Source: an uncultured Clostridia bacterium
GTDB taxonomy: Bacteria > Bacillota > Clostridia > Oscillospirales > Ruminococcaceae
Assembly (NCBI GenBank): GCA_947625195.1
Contig: CANQNK010000007.1
Location: forward strand, 1-64,000
Length of the DNA stretch: 64,000 nt
Direction: 5' to 3'
The position numbers and the translations under genes were made by a program. Positions within the stretch are counted from its first letter, which is position 1. Each line of letters begins with the position of its first letter. Below are positions 9,332 through 18,744 of this stretch, one piece after another. Under the pieces are notes generated by a model, which saw nothing but the letters and a program-made list of their open reading frames with translations, searched no databases and had not been told where the DNA came from.

Positions 9332-10294
9332 TTACTTGATGTCTGTCGCGTCCTTTTCAACAAGTCCTTTAAGGCTTGCCGCAAGACCTGCAAGCCCCTG
9401 TATCTCGCTTGGAACGATAATTTTGGTTGCCTTTCCGTCTGCTGCTTTTGCGAATGCTTCAAGGCTCTTGAGCGCTATGACCTGCTGATTTGGATTAGCC
9501 TCGTTAAGTTTTTTAATAGAATCCGCAAGTGCCAGCTGAACGGTCTCTATCGCCTGAGCCTCACCCTGAGCCTCCAGGATCTTTTTTTGCTTAACTGCGT
9601 CTGCCTTGAGTATCTCAGCTTCCTTGTCAGCCTGAGCGCGGAGTATCTTCGACTCCTTTTCACCCTCTGCCACAAGCACCTGAGATTTCTTTTCGCCCTC
9701 TGCCTGCAATATCTTTTCTCTTCGTTCACGCTCAGCCTTCATCTGCTTTTCCATAGCGTCCTGAATCTCACGCGGAGGAAGGATGTTTTTAAGCTCAACT
9801 CTGTTTACCTTGATGCCCCAACGGTCGGTCGCCTCGTCAAGGATTTCTGTGATCTTGGTATTGATAGTATCACGAGAGGTGAGCGTAGCGTCCAGCTCAA
9901 GCTCTCCTATGATGTTTCTCAGTGTAGTTGCAGAAAGATTTTCAATTGCGGATATAGGACGCTCAACTCCGTAGGTATATTGCTTAGCGTCTGTTACCTG
10001 AAAGAACACTACAGTGTCTATCTGCATAGTTACGTTATCCTTTGTTATAACGGGCTGCGGCTTGAAGTCAACAACCTGCTCCTTGATAGAAACTTTCTTT
10101 GAGATTCTGTCAATAAACGGTATCAGAATGTGCAGTCCCGTTGACCATGAGGCGTGATACGCTCCAAGACGTTCGATTACATAAACCTGTGCCTGCGGTA
10201 CGATCTTGATTCGTGAGATCAACAGCAGCAGGATCACAACGATTACGGCAAGTAAAATAAGAGCCGTTGCATTTTGTTCAAAAAAGCTTTCCAT
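9332..10294 (-). CDS. SPFH/band-7 (stomatin-like) membrane protein
   Basis: The 320-residue protein has one N-terminal transmembrane helix (about residues 11-27), then a band-7 domain with AQVYVIERLGAYHASWSTGLHI and later PPREIQDAMEKQMKAERERR. A long Glu/Lys/Ala/Gln-rich coiled coil (about 190-265) is built from repeats such as AEGEKKSQVL and ADKEAEILKA. A short hydrophobic C-terminus contains GLAGLAASLKGL. Family members form large membrane rings or scaffolds and affect membrane fluidity or protease activity (QmcA/HflK group). An NfeD gene lies immediately upstream in the same transcript, the usual partner arrangement. AAAGGA lies upstream of the ATG at 10294. Confidence 0.92.
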   Translation of the reverse strand: MESFFEQNATALILLAVIVVILLLLISRIKIVPQAQVYVIERLGAYHASWSTGLHILIPFIDRISKKVSIKEQVVDFKPQPVITKDNVTMQIDTVVFFQVTDAKQYTYGVERPISAIENLSATTLRNIIGELELDATLTSRDTINTKITEILDEATDRWGIKVNRVELKNILPPREIQDAMEKQMKAERERREKILQAEGEKKSQVLVAEGEKESKILRAQADKEAEILKADAVKQKKILEAQGEAQAIETVQLALADSIKKLNEANPNQQVIALKSLEAFAKAADGKATKIIVPSEIQGLAGLAASLKGLVEKDATDIK

Positions 10295-10309
10295 AAAATC
10301 ATTCCTTTC

Positions 10310-10738
10310 TTAATTATGCGGCTTTGAAACATAAAGCTTCGCGCCGTCGATGTCGTCCACTATTACAGTGGCACCCACAGGGAACTTGCTTCCGTCAGAG
10401 GAAATTGCTATCCAGTCAACTCCGTCAAGTCGTACACGTCCTAAGGATTTGTCGTTGTCAATTTCCTTTGTGACCGTTGCGCGCTTTCCGATGTCGAGCT
10501 TAGCGTTTGTTTCAACGTGCTTTTTCTTCAACTTTTTTACAAAAGGCCTTGTCATAACTAAAAGCACGGCTGATACTGCAACAAAAACAATGCACTGCGC
10601 AATCTGGGATTCAACAAACAGGCTTACCAATAAGGTTATCAGCGCAGAGGCGGAAAACCAGATAGAGATCAAAGCCATTGAGGTTGAAACCTCAAGCAGT
10701 AAAAACACCACGAAAGCGATTGCCCATATGTATACCAT
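10310..10738 (-). CDS. NfeD-like membrane protein
   Basis: About 75 N-terminal residues form several hydrophobic helices, and the last 65 form a small OB-like beta domain with GKRATVTKEI and GRVRLDGVDWIA, as in short NfeD proteins. These proteins pair with stomatin-like SPFH proteins and help organise membrane microdomains. The frame is open from a GTG at 10744, but the G-rich Shine-Dalgarno sequence GGGGG fits ATG at 10738 with a 7-base gap, giving 142 residues. The SPFH gene starts 15 bases after its stop. Upstream, TATAAT is present on the minus strand near 10772-10767, but without a good -35 box, so I do not list a promoter. Confidence 0.88.
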   Translation of the reverse strand: MVYIWAIAFVVFLLLEVSTSMALISIWFSASALITLLVSLFVESQIAQCIVFVAVSAVLLVMTRPFVKKLKKKHVETNAKLDIGKRATVTKEIDNDKSLGRVRLDGVDWIAISSDGSKFPVGATVIVDDIDGAKLYVSKPHN

Positions 10739-10932
10739 TTGCACACCCCCGAAGATTAAACTGTAAAATTATAATAACACATTTATATTTAATTGTAAAT
10801 AGAAATTGCATCCAAAATCGGGATTTTAGCCGTTATTTTTAAAATGCACAAATCTAATCGGCAAGCAAGCTTAAGCAGAAGCTATGTTTTTGTGATTATA
10901 AGCTATTTACCGTGAATTTTAGTTTAAAACTA

Positions 10933-10961
10933 TTGAAAACAAATTATCTTTGTGATATAAT
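10933..10961 (+). promoter_or_regulatory. Sigma-A promoter of recJ
   Basis: TTGAAA (10933-10938), a 17-base spacer and TATAAT (10956-10961). The region 10739-11010 is a divergent intergenic gap; no gene was seen in it. Confidence 0.75.
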
Positions 10962-11010
10962 TTTATTATCTGTATAATTTATCGTTCCAGAGAGGAAATG
11001 TAGATTTTTA

Positions 11011-13041
11011 ATGAAGCAGTGGATAGTGAAAAAACCCGATGAAAACGCGGTGGAAAAAATTCTTAAAAGAACTAATCTTTCAAAAACCGTTGCTGAAATT
11101 CTTACTTCACGGGGATTGACTGAGCTTAATGACCTGCAAGAGTTTTTTAATTCTAATCAGCTTGAGGACCCGTTTGCGCTTATCGATATGGACAAGGCGG
11201 CAGACGCCGTGAACGAAGCGGCAGCAAACGGCGATAAGATATGTATATACGGTGATTATGACTGCGACGGGGTCACATCTACCGCAATACTGTATTCGTA
11301 TCTTGAAATGATGGGTGCTGACGTTATCTGCTATATACCCGAAAGAAGCGAGGGCTACGGGCTTAATAAGCTTGCTGTTGACAAGATATTTCACGAGGGT
11401 GTGTCGCTCATAATAACCGTTGATAACGGAATATCAGCCGTGGATGAGGCAGAATATATAGCTTCGCTTGGCATGAGGCTGGTCATAACCGACCACCATC
11501 AGCCGCCTGATATTTTGCCGAAGGCGGTTGCGCTTGTAGACCCGCACAGAGCCGACTGTCCGTCAAAATTCAAGGAGCTTGCGGGGGTCGGCGTTGCGCT
11601 TAAGCTTATCGCCGCGTGTGAGGGCGATTATACCGCCGCTATGGAGGAGTATTCCGCTCTTGCTGCGATAGGCACTGTTGCCGATGTAGTAAGTCTTACC
11701 GGTGAAAACAGGATAATTGTAAGAAACGGGATAGAGAACTTGAAAAACACCGAAAACATCGGGATTTCTGCACTTATGGAGAAATGCTCGGTTTTACCTG
11801 ACAGGATAAGCGCACGCACTATTGCTTTTACGCTTGCACCCAGAATAAATTCGGCAGGCAGGTTCGGTTCTCCGATAACGGCTTTCAATGCGCTGGTAAG
11901 CGATGACGAGGACGTCGAAGGCTATGCGGACGAGCTTATGGTTCTCAACTCTAAAAGAAAAGAAGCAGAGGAAAAGATAACTAAAGAAATTCTTTCATTT
12001 ATAGAGGAATATCCGGACGTCCTGAGCGAGCGGGTGCTGGTGCTTGCGGGAAAAGGCTGGCATCACGGAGTTATCGGAATTGTCGCTGCAAAGCTTTTGA
12101 ATATATACGAAAAGCCGGTTTTTCTAGTTTCAGCAGACGAGGACGGAGCAGCAACCGGTTCGGCAAGGAGTATGGAAGGCTTTAATGTATTTAGCGCACT
12201 TTTGGCCTGCAAGGATACTCTTATCAGATTCGGCGGTCATGAAAAGGCGGGAGGATTTTCTCTTAAGGAGGACAACATCGAAGCCTTTAGGGATAAGCTT
12301 ATCCAGTATGCCGACAGCAATTTTTCTGATATGCCAGTTCTTTATCTAACCGCGGACAAAATAATAAGGCCTGACGAGCTTACCACGGACAACATAAAAA
12401 CCTTAAGCGTTTTAGAGCCTTTTGGCGAGGGGAACGAAGAGCCTGTATTCCTGATCGAGGGTGCGCTTGTTAAAAGTGTAAATTCAATAGGGAAGAGCGG
12501 CAATCACGTAAAGCTTTCCTTTTCATATAACGGTATAACAGAGCAGGCGCTTATATTTTTCAAGTCGGTCGTTGATCTTGAGTTTTCGGCAGGGGACAGG
12601 ATCGATATGCTTGTATCCGTATCCGTAAATGAATACGGGGGCAGGGAATCATTGAGTATAAGGGCGGTTGATTACCGCATAAGCGGGATCGACCAGAAAA
12701 AGTACCTTAACGCCTTAAGAGCATACGAGGCTTTTACTAGGTCGGAGAAGCTTGGTAAAAACTATATAAGGGCTATTACGCCAACAAGAGGGGATTTTGT
12801 TGCAGTTTATAAGACATTGTGCGCTCTTGGAAAGACAAGCTTTGACAGGCTTTATTTAAGACTCTCGGAAGCTGGAATAAACTACGCCAAAATGAGAGTT
12901 TCTCTAGATGTTTTTGAGGAGATGGGACTGGCAGAAATCAATGCCGCAAAAATGACGGCGAAACCGCTTAAGGTAACTACAAGGGTAAACCTTGAGAATT
13001 CTTACATATTACAGGCTTTAAAAGCCGCCAGCAGCTTATAA
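11011..13041 (+). CDS. recJ: RecJ, single-strand DNA 5'-3' exonuclease
   Basis: RecJ degrades single-stranded DNA 5' to 3' in recombinational, mismatch and base-excision repair. DHH-family metal motifs are plain: YGDYDCDGVTSTA (about residues 80-92), VDNGIS, and TDHHQPP (Asp161-His162-His163). The DHHA1 motif RFGGHEKAGG is near residue 410. An OB-like domain and a C-terminal extension of about 110 residues follow, giving 676 residues, longer than E. coli RecJ and similar to Clostridia forms. A Shine-Dalgarno-like GAGG lies unusually far (about 15 bases) from the ATG. The rel gene follows after a short gap, a common Firmicute pairing. Confidence 0.95.
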   Translation: MKQWIVKKPDENAVEKILKRTNLSKTVAEILTSRGLTELNDLQEFFNSNQLEDPFALIDMDKAADAVNEAAANGDKICIYGDYDCDGVTSTAILYSYLEMMGADVICYIPERSEGYGLNKLAVDKIFHEGVSLIITVDNGISAVDEAEYIASLGMRLVITDHHQPPDILPKAVALVDPHRADCPSKFKELAGVGVALKLIAACEGDYTAAMEEYSALAAIGTVADVVSLTGENRIIVRNGIENLKNTENIGISALMEKCSVLPDRISARTIAFTLAPRINSAGRFGSPITAFNALVSDDEDVEGYADELMVLNSKRKEAEEKITKEILSFIEEYPDVLSERVLVLAGKGWHHGVIGIVAAKLLNIYEKPVFLVSADEDGAATGSARSMEGFNVFSALLACKDTLIRFGGHEKAGGFSLKEDNIEAFRDKLIQYADSNFSDMPVLYLTADKIIRPDELTTDNIKTLSVLEPFGEGNEEPVFLIEGALVKSVNSIGKSGNHVKLSFSYNGITEQALIFFKSVVDLEFSAGDRIDMLVSVSVNEYGGRESLSIRAVDYRISGIDQKKYLNALRAYEAFTRSEKLGKNYIRAITPTRGDFVAVYKTLCALGKTSFDRLYLRLSEAGINYAKMRVSLDVFEEMGLAEINAAKMTAKPLKVTTRVNLENSYILQALKAASSL

Positions 13042-13069
13042 ATATAAAAAAAGCAAGGAGATGATCGAG

Positions 13070-15262
13070 TTGGCTCAGCCCGTTTACACAATTGACGCAT
13101 TTATAGAAAAAATAACAAAGGAAGACAAGAAATACGATCTTGACAAAATAGTTTTCGCATATGAAACCGCTAACAGACTGCATAAGGATCAAAAGCGGGA
13201 CTCGGGTGAACCTTACATTACTCATCCTTTAGCAGTTGCGTATATAGCGCTGAGCCTGGGTATGGATACAGATACCATATGCGCTGCCCTTTTGCATGAC
13301 ACTGTAGAGGATACCGAGTACACGCTCGATGAGCTTTCAAAGGACTTCGGGGCAGATGTTGCAATGCTGGTTGACGGAGTGACCAAGCTCGGTAAAATTC
13401 CTATGGCAACAAAGGAAGAGCAGCAGGCCGAAAACATAAGAAAGATAATACTTGCAACCAGTCAGGACATAAGGGTGATTTTAATCAAGCTATGCGACAG
13501 GCTTCACAATATGCGCACGCTTCATTTCAGAACTGACGTTAAAAGAAGAGACACGGCGCTTGAAACAATGAATATCTATGCGCCGCTTGCTCACAGGCTG
13601 GGAATAAGACCTATCAAAGAGGAACTGGAGGACCTTGCGTTTCAGTTTTTGGACCCTTATGCTTATGAAGAAATTGAAAAACAGATGCTGCTCAGAAAAG
13701 ATCAGCGTGAGGCTCTTATTGATAGCATAAAGGAAAAAATTGCCGACCGTCTGGCAAAGGATTTTGATCCTGTTCCGCACATTGACGGAAGAGTAAAATC
13801 AAACTACGGCATATATAAAAAAGTTTACAGGGACGGTAAGGACCTGGATCAGATCTACGACAGATATGCTGTCAGGGTCATTGTAAATACCGTTACGGAA
13901 TGTTATGGCGTTCTTGGAATAATTCACGATATGTTCAAGCCTATTCCAAACAGATTCAAGGATTATATTTCAACGCCGAAATCGAATATGTATCAGTCAC
14001 TGCACACTACCGTAATAGGAAAAGAGGGAATAGTGTTTGAGGTTCAGATAAGAACCTGGGAGATGCACCACACGGCCGAGTTCGGAATTGCCGCGCACTG
14101 GAAATACAAAGAAGGAATTTCAGGCAAAACTAAAAACGATGAGCGCTTAAACTGGATAAGAAAGATAATAGAGGCGCAAAAGGAATCGGACGACGTTGAG
14201 GAAATTGTAAGAACAATAAAGACCGACCTTGCCCCGGAGGATATTTTTGCGTATACGCCAAGAGGAGATATGATTTCTTTGCCGCTTGGCGCAACAGTTA
14301 TAGATTTTGCATATGCCATTCACACTCAGGTAGGTCACAGAATGACCGGAGCTAAGGTAGATAACAAGATGGTTTCAATAGACCATCAAATCAAAACCGG
14401 AGAGATAGTTGAGATAATTACCTCTAAGGACGAGAATCACGGTCCCAGCAGATCTTGGCTTAAGATATGCAAAACAAATGAGGCAAGATCCAAAATACGC
14501 TCGTGGTTTAAAAAGGAACGAAGAGAAGAAAATATCTTTGAGGGCAGAAATGAGCTTAGGCGAGAGCTGAGGCGGAATATGATACACCTCGACGACGAGG
14601 AACTGACAGAACTTTTAGAGCAGGATATAAAACGTCACAACTGTGAGACGATAGACGACTTTTTTGCGGCTATCGGCTACGGCGGCGTTGCGCTATCCAA
14701 AATAATACCACGATTAAAGCAAAGCTACATCAAAAAGTATGCAGATGAAAATAAAGATACCCGGGGTGAGAACAACAAGCGCCCGAGCACTTCTGCAAGC
14801 GCTTCAAGCGGAATAATAGTCGATGGTATTGACGACTGTGCCGTTAAATTTGCAAAGTGCTGTACGCCGCTTCCGGGAGACGACATTATCGGCTTTATAA
14901 CAAAGGGTCACGGCATTTCTATCCACAAGCGGGACTGCGTAAATTATCAGTCGCAAAAGGACGACCCAAAGCTTTCAGGCAGGTGGATAGACGTTTCGTG
15001 GGCTGAGGAGAGATCTACAACTTATTTTAACGCGACGCTTGATATAGTTGCACATGACAGAATAGGTCTGATGGCGGATATCGTTAACACTATATCCACT
15101 CTCAGGATCCATATGCACGAGGCTACAGGAAGAGAGCTTAAAAACGGAAACGCCAACGTAATAGTTACCGTCTCCATAGCCGGAAAGGAACAGCTTGAGG
15201 GACTTATGCAGAAGATAAGAAAGATAGACAGCGTTATGTCTGTTGATCGTTCCAACAAGTAG
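13070..15262 (+). CDS. rel: RelA/SpoT bifunctional (p)ppGpp synthetase/hydrolase
   Basis: This enzyme makes (p)ppGpp from GTP/GDP and ATP under amino-acid starvation and also hydrolyses it. Domains in order are an HD hydrolase (LLHDTVEDT, His76-Asp77), the synthetase (YAVRVIV, YISTPKSNMYQSLHTTV, EVQIRTWEMHH), TGS (DIFAYTPRGDMISLPLGATVIDFA, shown only by its key residues), a zinc-finger-like region with FAKCCTPLPGDDI, and ACT at the C-terminus. Both active sites look intact. The frame opens with ATG at 13061, but AAGGAG directly abuts that codon. TTG at 13070 has a 9-base spacing and is the more likely start (730 residues). It lies between recJ and a glyoxalase-II-like gene. Confidence 0.96.
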   Translation: MAQPVYTIDAFIEKITKEDKKYDLDKIVFAYETANRLHKDQKRDSGEPYITHPLAVAYIALSLGMDTDTICAALLHDTVEDTEYTLDELSKDFGADVAMLVDGVTKLGKIPMATKEEQQAENIRKIILATSQDIRVILIKLCDRLHNMRTLHFRTDVKRRDTALETMNIYAPLAHRLGIRPIKEELEDLAFQFLDPYAYEEIEKQMLLRKDQREALIDSIKEKIADRLAKDFDPVPHIDGRVKSNYGIYKKVYRDGKDLDQIYDRYAVRVIVNTVTECYGVLGIIHDMFKPIPNRFKDYISTPKSNMYQSLHTTVIGKEGIVFEVQIRTWEMHHTAEFGIAAHWKYKEGISGKTKNDERLNWIRKIIEAQKESDDVEEIVRTIKTDLAPEDIFAYTPRGDMISLPLGATVIDFAYAIHTQVGHRMTGAKVDNKMVSIDHQIKTGEIVEIITSKDENHGPSRSWLKICKTNEARSKIRSWFKKERREENIFEGRNELRRELRRNMIHLDDEELTELLEQDIKRHNCETIDDFFAAIGYGGVALSKIIPRLKQSYIKKYADENKDTRGENNKRPSTSASASSGIIVDGIDDCAVKFAKCCTPLPGDDIIGFITKGHGISIHKRDCVNYQSQKDDPKLSGRWIDVSWAEERSTTYFNATLDIVAHDRIGLMADIVNTISTLRIHMHEATGRELKNGNANVIVTVSIAGKEQLEGLMQKIRKIDSVMSVDRSNK

Positions 15263-15273
15263 CGGGAGGGAAA

Positions 15274-15900
15274 ATGAGAGTATATAAAATGCCGGAGCTT
15301 TCTGCGTATGCGGCAAATTGCTATGCCGTTGTAAGCGAAAGAAAAAATGCCGCTGTTATAGACGCACCCTGCCGCGCTGATATTATCCTGTCAACTCTTT
15401 TGAAAAACGGGGAGAGCCTTAAAAAGGTTTTGCTTACCCACGGACACTTTGATCACATTATGGCTGCGGCTAAGCTTTATGAAAAGACGGGCGCTGAGGT
15501 TTTTATCCATAAGCTTGACGCGCCTAAGCTTAAAAGCTCTTATTTAAGTGCTGCTGATTTTTTCGGCATTACGGACTTTACGCCTTTTTATAATGAGAAA
15601 ACTGTTTCGGACGGCGATGTTATAACTCTCGATGAGGTTTCCTTTAAGGTATTGCACACTCCGGGTCACACAAGCGGCGGAGTATGTTACATTACAAAAA
15701 ACATAATATTTTCAGGTGACACGCTTTTTGAGCTTTCGGTTGGCCGGTGCGATATGCCGGACGGTAATGCATCTGCGCTGTCAGATTCGCTCAGAAGGCT
15801 TTCTCAGCTAGACGGAGATTACAAAATATATACAGGACACGGAGCGCCGACCGAGCTTTCATTCGAGAAAAAATATAATCCGTATCTAAGACAAGCCTGA
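15274..15900 (+). CDS. Metallo-beta-lactamase-fold hydrolase (glyoxalase II-like)
   Basis: The 208-residue protein carries the zinc motif THGHFDH (His56, His58, Asp60, His61), then HTPGHTSGGVC and the metal-bridging Asp in FSGDTLF, with a last ligand in YTGHGAP. This is the full metal set of small glyoxalase-II-like hydrolases, which cleave thioesters such as S-lactoylglutathione or related compounds. The true substrate in a Clostridium-like cell is unknown. It starts 11 bases after rel with GGGAGG before the ATG. The same neighbour follows rel in other Firmicutes (YqgX/YcbL group). Confidence 0.9.
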   Translation: MRVYKMPELSAYAANCYAVVSERKNAAVIDAPCRADIILSTLLKNGESLKKVLLTHGHFDHIMAAAKLYEKTGAEVFIHKLDAPKLKSSYLSAADFFGITDFTPFYNEKTVSDGDVITLDEVSFKVLHTPGHTSGGVCYITKNIIFSGDTLFELSVGRCDMPDGNASALSDSLRRLSQLDGDYKIYTGHGAPTELSFEKKYNPYLRQA

Positions 15901-15923
15901 TTTTTGAAAGGAACTGTTTTGTT

Positions 15924-17396
15924 TTGACACTTATTTTATGCGGACACAGCTATAAATATGAGCTTGAAAGTGTTTTAAAGCTGTTTATACCTGCCACACG
16001 TTTTTCGTTCGTATATGACGGTGAGGATTATTCTCACGTTTCCGGCGACAGGGTAATAACGGAAAAAAGGGAAGATACAAACACGGTGGTTTTCTGTGTC
16101 TGCTGTTATATCGGTATAAAAAGCGAAACCGAAACACAAAAGCTTGATTTAAAAGATGTTCCCTCAGACGGCGGAGAATTTATCCTGTCGAAGCTTTTAT
16201 TTAAAGTGATGAGCCGATTAACCGGGATATCTCCGGAATGGGGAGTTATAACCGGCGTTCGCCCTGTTAAGAGAGTAAACGAGATGCTCGATTCCGGGTA
16301 CTCGGAGAGTGATATAAAATCAAGACTCATAAACGATTTTTTTGTTGCAGAGAATAAGGCGGATATTGCGATAAAAACCGCAAACGGTCAACGGAAGATT
16401 TTAAAGTCCGTCAAGGCCGATTCATTCAGTATGTATATTTCCATACCCTTCTGCCCGACAAGATGCTCATATTGCTCTTTTGTATCGCAGTCGGTCGGTA
16501 AGGCCCTTAATCAGACAGACGAGTATATAAAAAATCTTTTATCGGAAATAGAATATACCGCTGGTATTGTAAAGCGCCTGGGATTGTTGCTTGATACCGT
16601 TTACATAGGCGGAGGTACGCCCACTGTGCTTTCTGCATACCAGCTCAAGTCTGTAATGACAAGGATAACCGAGTGCTTTGATACATCGCTTGTAAGAGAG
16701 TTTACGGTTGAAGCAGGAAGAGCTGACACTATAACCAAAGACAAGCTAACTGCAATTAAGGAGTGCGGTGCAAACAGAGTTTCAATAAATCCTCAGACGT
16801 TAAACGACAGCGTTTTAAAGGCAATAGGGCGGGATCACACGGTAAAGGATTTTTATTCAAGCTTTTATCTTGCAAGGGAAGCGGGATTTGACGTTATAAA
16901 TACCGACCTTATCGCGGGACTTCCTACGGACACTCTGCAAAGCTTTGAAAAAACAGTTGATGAAACGCTAAAGCTTTCTCCTGAGAACATAACCGTTCAT
17001 ACCCTGTCCGTAAAGAGGGCGTCGGACATTAACATAAATGCACAGCTCGGAGTATTGAACAACCCTGCTGGAAAAATGGTAGAGTATGCAACAAGCGCGC
17101 TATCGCAGCGCGGATATTCGCCATATTATCTGTACCGGCAGAAAAATATGGTGGAAAATCTTGAGAATATCGGCTGGGAAAAGGGCGGCACGCAGTCATT
17201 ATATAATATTTTTATTATGGAGGAGTCTCAGACCGTTATAGCTCTTGGCGCAGGAGCATCCACAAAGCTTGTCGATCTTAAGGGTAAGCGATTGGAGAGA
17301 GTTTTTAACTATAAATATGCCGTCGACTACAATAAGAATTTTGATTTGATGCTTAAGAAAAAGGATGAGATTGAAAGGTTTTATTTGAATGCTTAA
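15924..17396 (+). CDS. hemZ: HemZ-type radical SAM coproporphyrinogen oxidase
   Basis: The radical-SAM cluster motif CPTRCSYC gives Cys177, Cys181 and Cys184. GGGTPT follows near residue 229, and the HemN-like motifs VEAGRADT, INPQTLND and GLPTDTLQSFE are present. The about 170-residue N-terminal domain before the radical SAM core, with WGVITGVRPVKRV, is typical of HemZ (490 residues here). HemZ is classed as an oxygen-independent coproporphyrinogen III oxidase-like protein. No other haem-pathway gene lies nearby, so its physiological reaction is uncertain. The start is TTG at 15924 with AAAGGAA upstream. The last 8 bases overlap the methyltransferase gene. Confidence 0.9.
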   Translation: MTLILCGHSYKYELESVLKLFIPATRFSFVYDGEDYSHVSGDRVITEKREDTNTVVFCVCCYIGIKSETETQKLDLKDVPSDGGEFILSKLLFKVMSRLTGISPEWGVITGVRPVKRVNEMLDSGYSESDIKSRLINDFFVAENKADIAIKTANGQRKILKSVKADSFSMYISIPFCPTRCSYCSFVSQSVGKALNQTDEYIKNLLSEIEYTAGIVKRLGLLLDTVYIGGGTPTVLSAYQLKSVMTRITECFDTSLVREFTVEAGRADTITKDKLTAIKECGANRVSINPQTLNDSVLKAIGRDHTVKDFYSSFYLAREAGFDVINTDLIAGLPTDTLQSFEKTVDETLKLSPENITVHTLSVKRASDININAQLGVLNNPAGKMVEYATSALSQRGYSPYYLYRQKNMVENLENIGWEKGGTQSLYNIFIMEESQTVIALGAGASTKLVDLKGKRLERVFNYKYAVDYNKNFDLMLKKKDEIERFYLNA

Positions 17397-18744
17397 GGTA
17401 AACGATTTTTTATCGCTTAAAATAGAGTCTGTAACAAGCGAGGGCAGCGGCGTTGGCAGAGCAGATGGTATGGCTGTGTTTGTTCCGTACACGGCGATCG
17501 GCGACCTTGTATTAGTCAAGATCACAAGGGTATTAAAAAGCTATGCTTTGGCTGAGATACAGTCGGTTTTAGAGCCGTCGGCAGACAGAACCGACTGCGA
17601 CTGCGAGGTGTACGGTCGGTGCGGAGGTTGTGAGCTAAGGCACATAAGCTATAAAGCGGAGCTTGAGGCTAAACGCACCTTTGTTAAAGACGCTTTTGAA
17701 AGAATAGGAAAGCTTAAGCTGCCGGATATAAAGATCCACGGCGGCAATGTGGCGGCCTATCGCAATAAGGCGCAGTTTAAGGTTGCGCAGAAAGGCGGCA
17801 AAATGGCTGTCGGCTTTTACTCAAAGCGTTCTCACGAGATAGTTCCGTTAAAAAGCTGTGCTCTTCTGCCGGGTATTTTTACGGAAATAGCGAGTTTTGT
17901 AACTCAATGTGCGGACAAGCTTAAGATCCCGGCATATGACGAGAAAACCGGCACAGGACTGTTGCGGCATATATACATCCGCATAGGATACCGAACGAAT
18001 GAGCTTATGGTTTGTCTGGTATCAGCACGAAATGATAAAAGGTACAAAGAGCTGTTTGAAGAGCTATCAAAAAAGTTTTCGCCGCACACCTGTGTTTTAA
18101 ACATAAATCCTGACAGGACGAGCCTTGTTTTGGGTGATAAAAATATTGTTTTTTCCGGTGATGGGTACATAAGGGACATTATGTGCAAAAACAGCTTTTT
18201 GATTTCACCGCACTCGTTTTATCAGGTAAACACACCTCAAGCTGAGAAGCTTTATAAAAAGGCGGCGGAGTTTGCAAACGTATCTCAAGACGACATACTG
18301 CTCGACCTTTATTGCGGCATCGGAACTATCGGGCTTTCTGTGGCGAAGGATGTAAAAAAATTGATAGGCGTTGAGATAGTAAGTGACGCTGTAAAAAATG
18401 CAAGACAAAACACTGAAGTTAACGGCATCAAAAACGCAGAGTTTTTTGAAGGTGACGCAGGAGATGTTGCGGATATGCTTCTAAGCCGAGGAATTTCTCC
18501 AAGCGTGATAATTGCAGACCCTGCACGAAAGGGCTGCGACAGGCGTACACTTAACGCAATGCTTAAGATGTCGCCGAAAAAAATAGTTATGGTTTCGTGC
18601 AATCCGTCAACTGCGGCAAGAGATGTTTCATATATTTGTGCCGGCGGATACAAGTTAATGAATGTGGAGGCGTATGATCTGTTCCCGAGAACAGCGAAGG
18701 TGGAGTGCGTGGCGTTGATGGCAAGGGAAAAGGAGTTTTTTTGA
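17389..18744 (+). CDS. 23S rRNA (uracil-5-)-methyltransferase, RlmD/RlmCD family
   Basis: The enzyme uses SAM to place a 5-methyl on uridine in 23S rRNA. An N-terminal TRAM domain (about 1-60) is followed by a cysteine cluster Cys70/Cys72, Cys78 and Cys81 (CEVYGRCGGC) that binds a 4Fe-4S cluster in the family. The SAM motif DLYCGIGTIGL lies at about 306-316, ADPARKGCD is next, and the catalytic Cys404 sits in VSCNPSTAARD. The length (451) is normal. Whether it modifies one site (RlmD, U1939) or two (RlmCD, U747 and U1939) cannot be read from sequence. It overlaps hemZ by 8 bases and the HAD gene by one. Confidence 0.93.
   Translation: MLKVNDFLSLKIESVTSEGSGVGRADGMAVFVPYTAIGDLVLVKITRVLKSYALAEIQSVLEPSADRTDCDCEVYGRCGGCELRHISYKAELEAKRTFVKDAFERIGKLKLPDIKIHGGNVAAYRNKAQFKVAQKGGKMAVGFYSKRSHEIVPLKSCALLPGIFTEIASFVTQCADKLKIPAYDEKTGTGLLRHIYIRIGYRTNELMVCLVSARNDKRYKELFEELSKKFSPHTCVLNINPDRTSLVLGDKNIVFSGDGYIRDIMCKNSFLISPHSFYQVNTPQAEKLYKKAAEFANVSQDDILLDLYCGIGTIGLSVAKDVKKLIGVEIVSDAVKNARQNTEVNGIKNAEFFEGDAGDVADMLLSRGISPSVIIADPARKGCDRRTLNAMLKMSPKKIVMVSCNPSTAARDVSYICAGGYKLMNVEAYDLFPRTAKVECVALMAREKEFF

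Noticed and set aside
9587-10102. 171-codon plus-strand frame with Leu/Cys-rich repeats
   Set aside because: The repeats are the reverse reading of the SPFH coiled coil.
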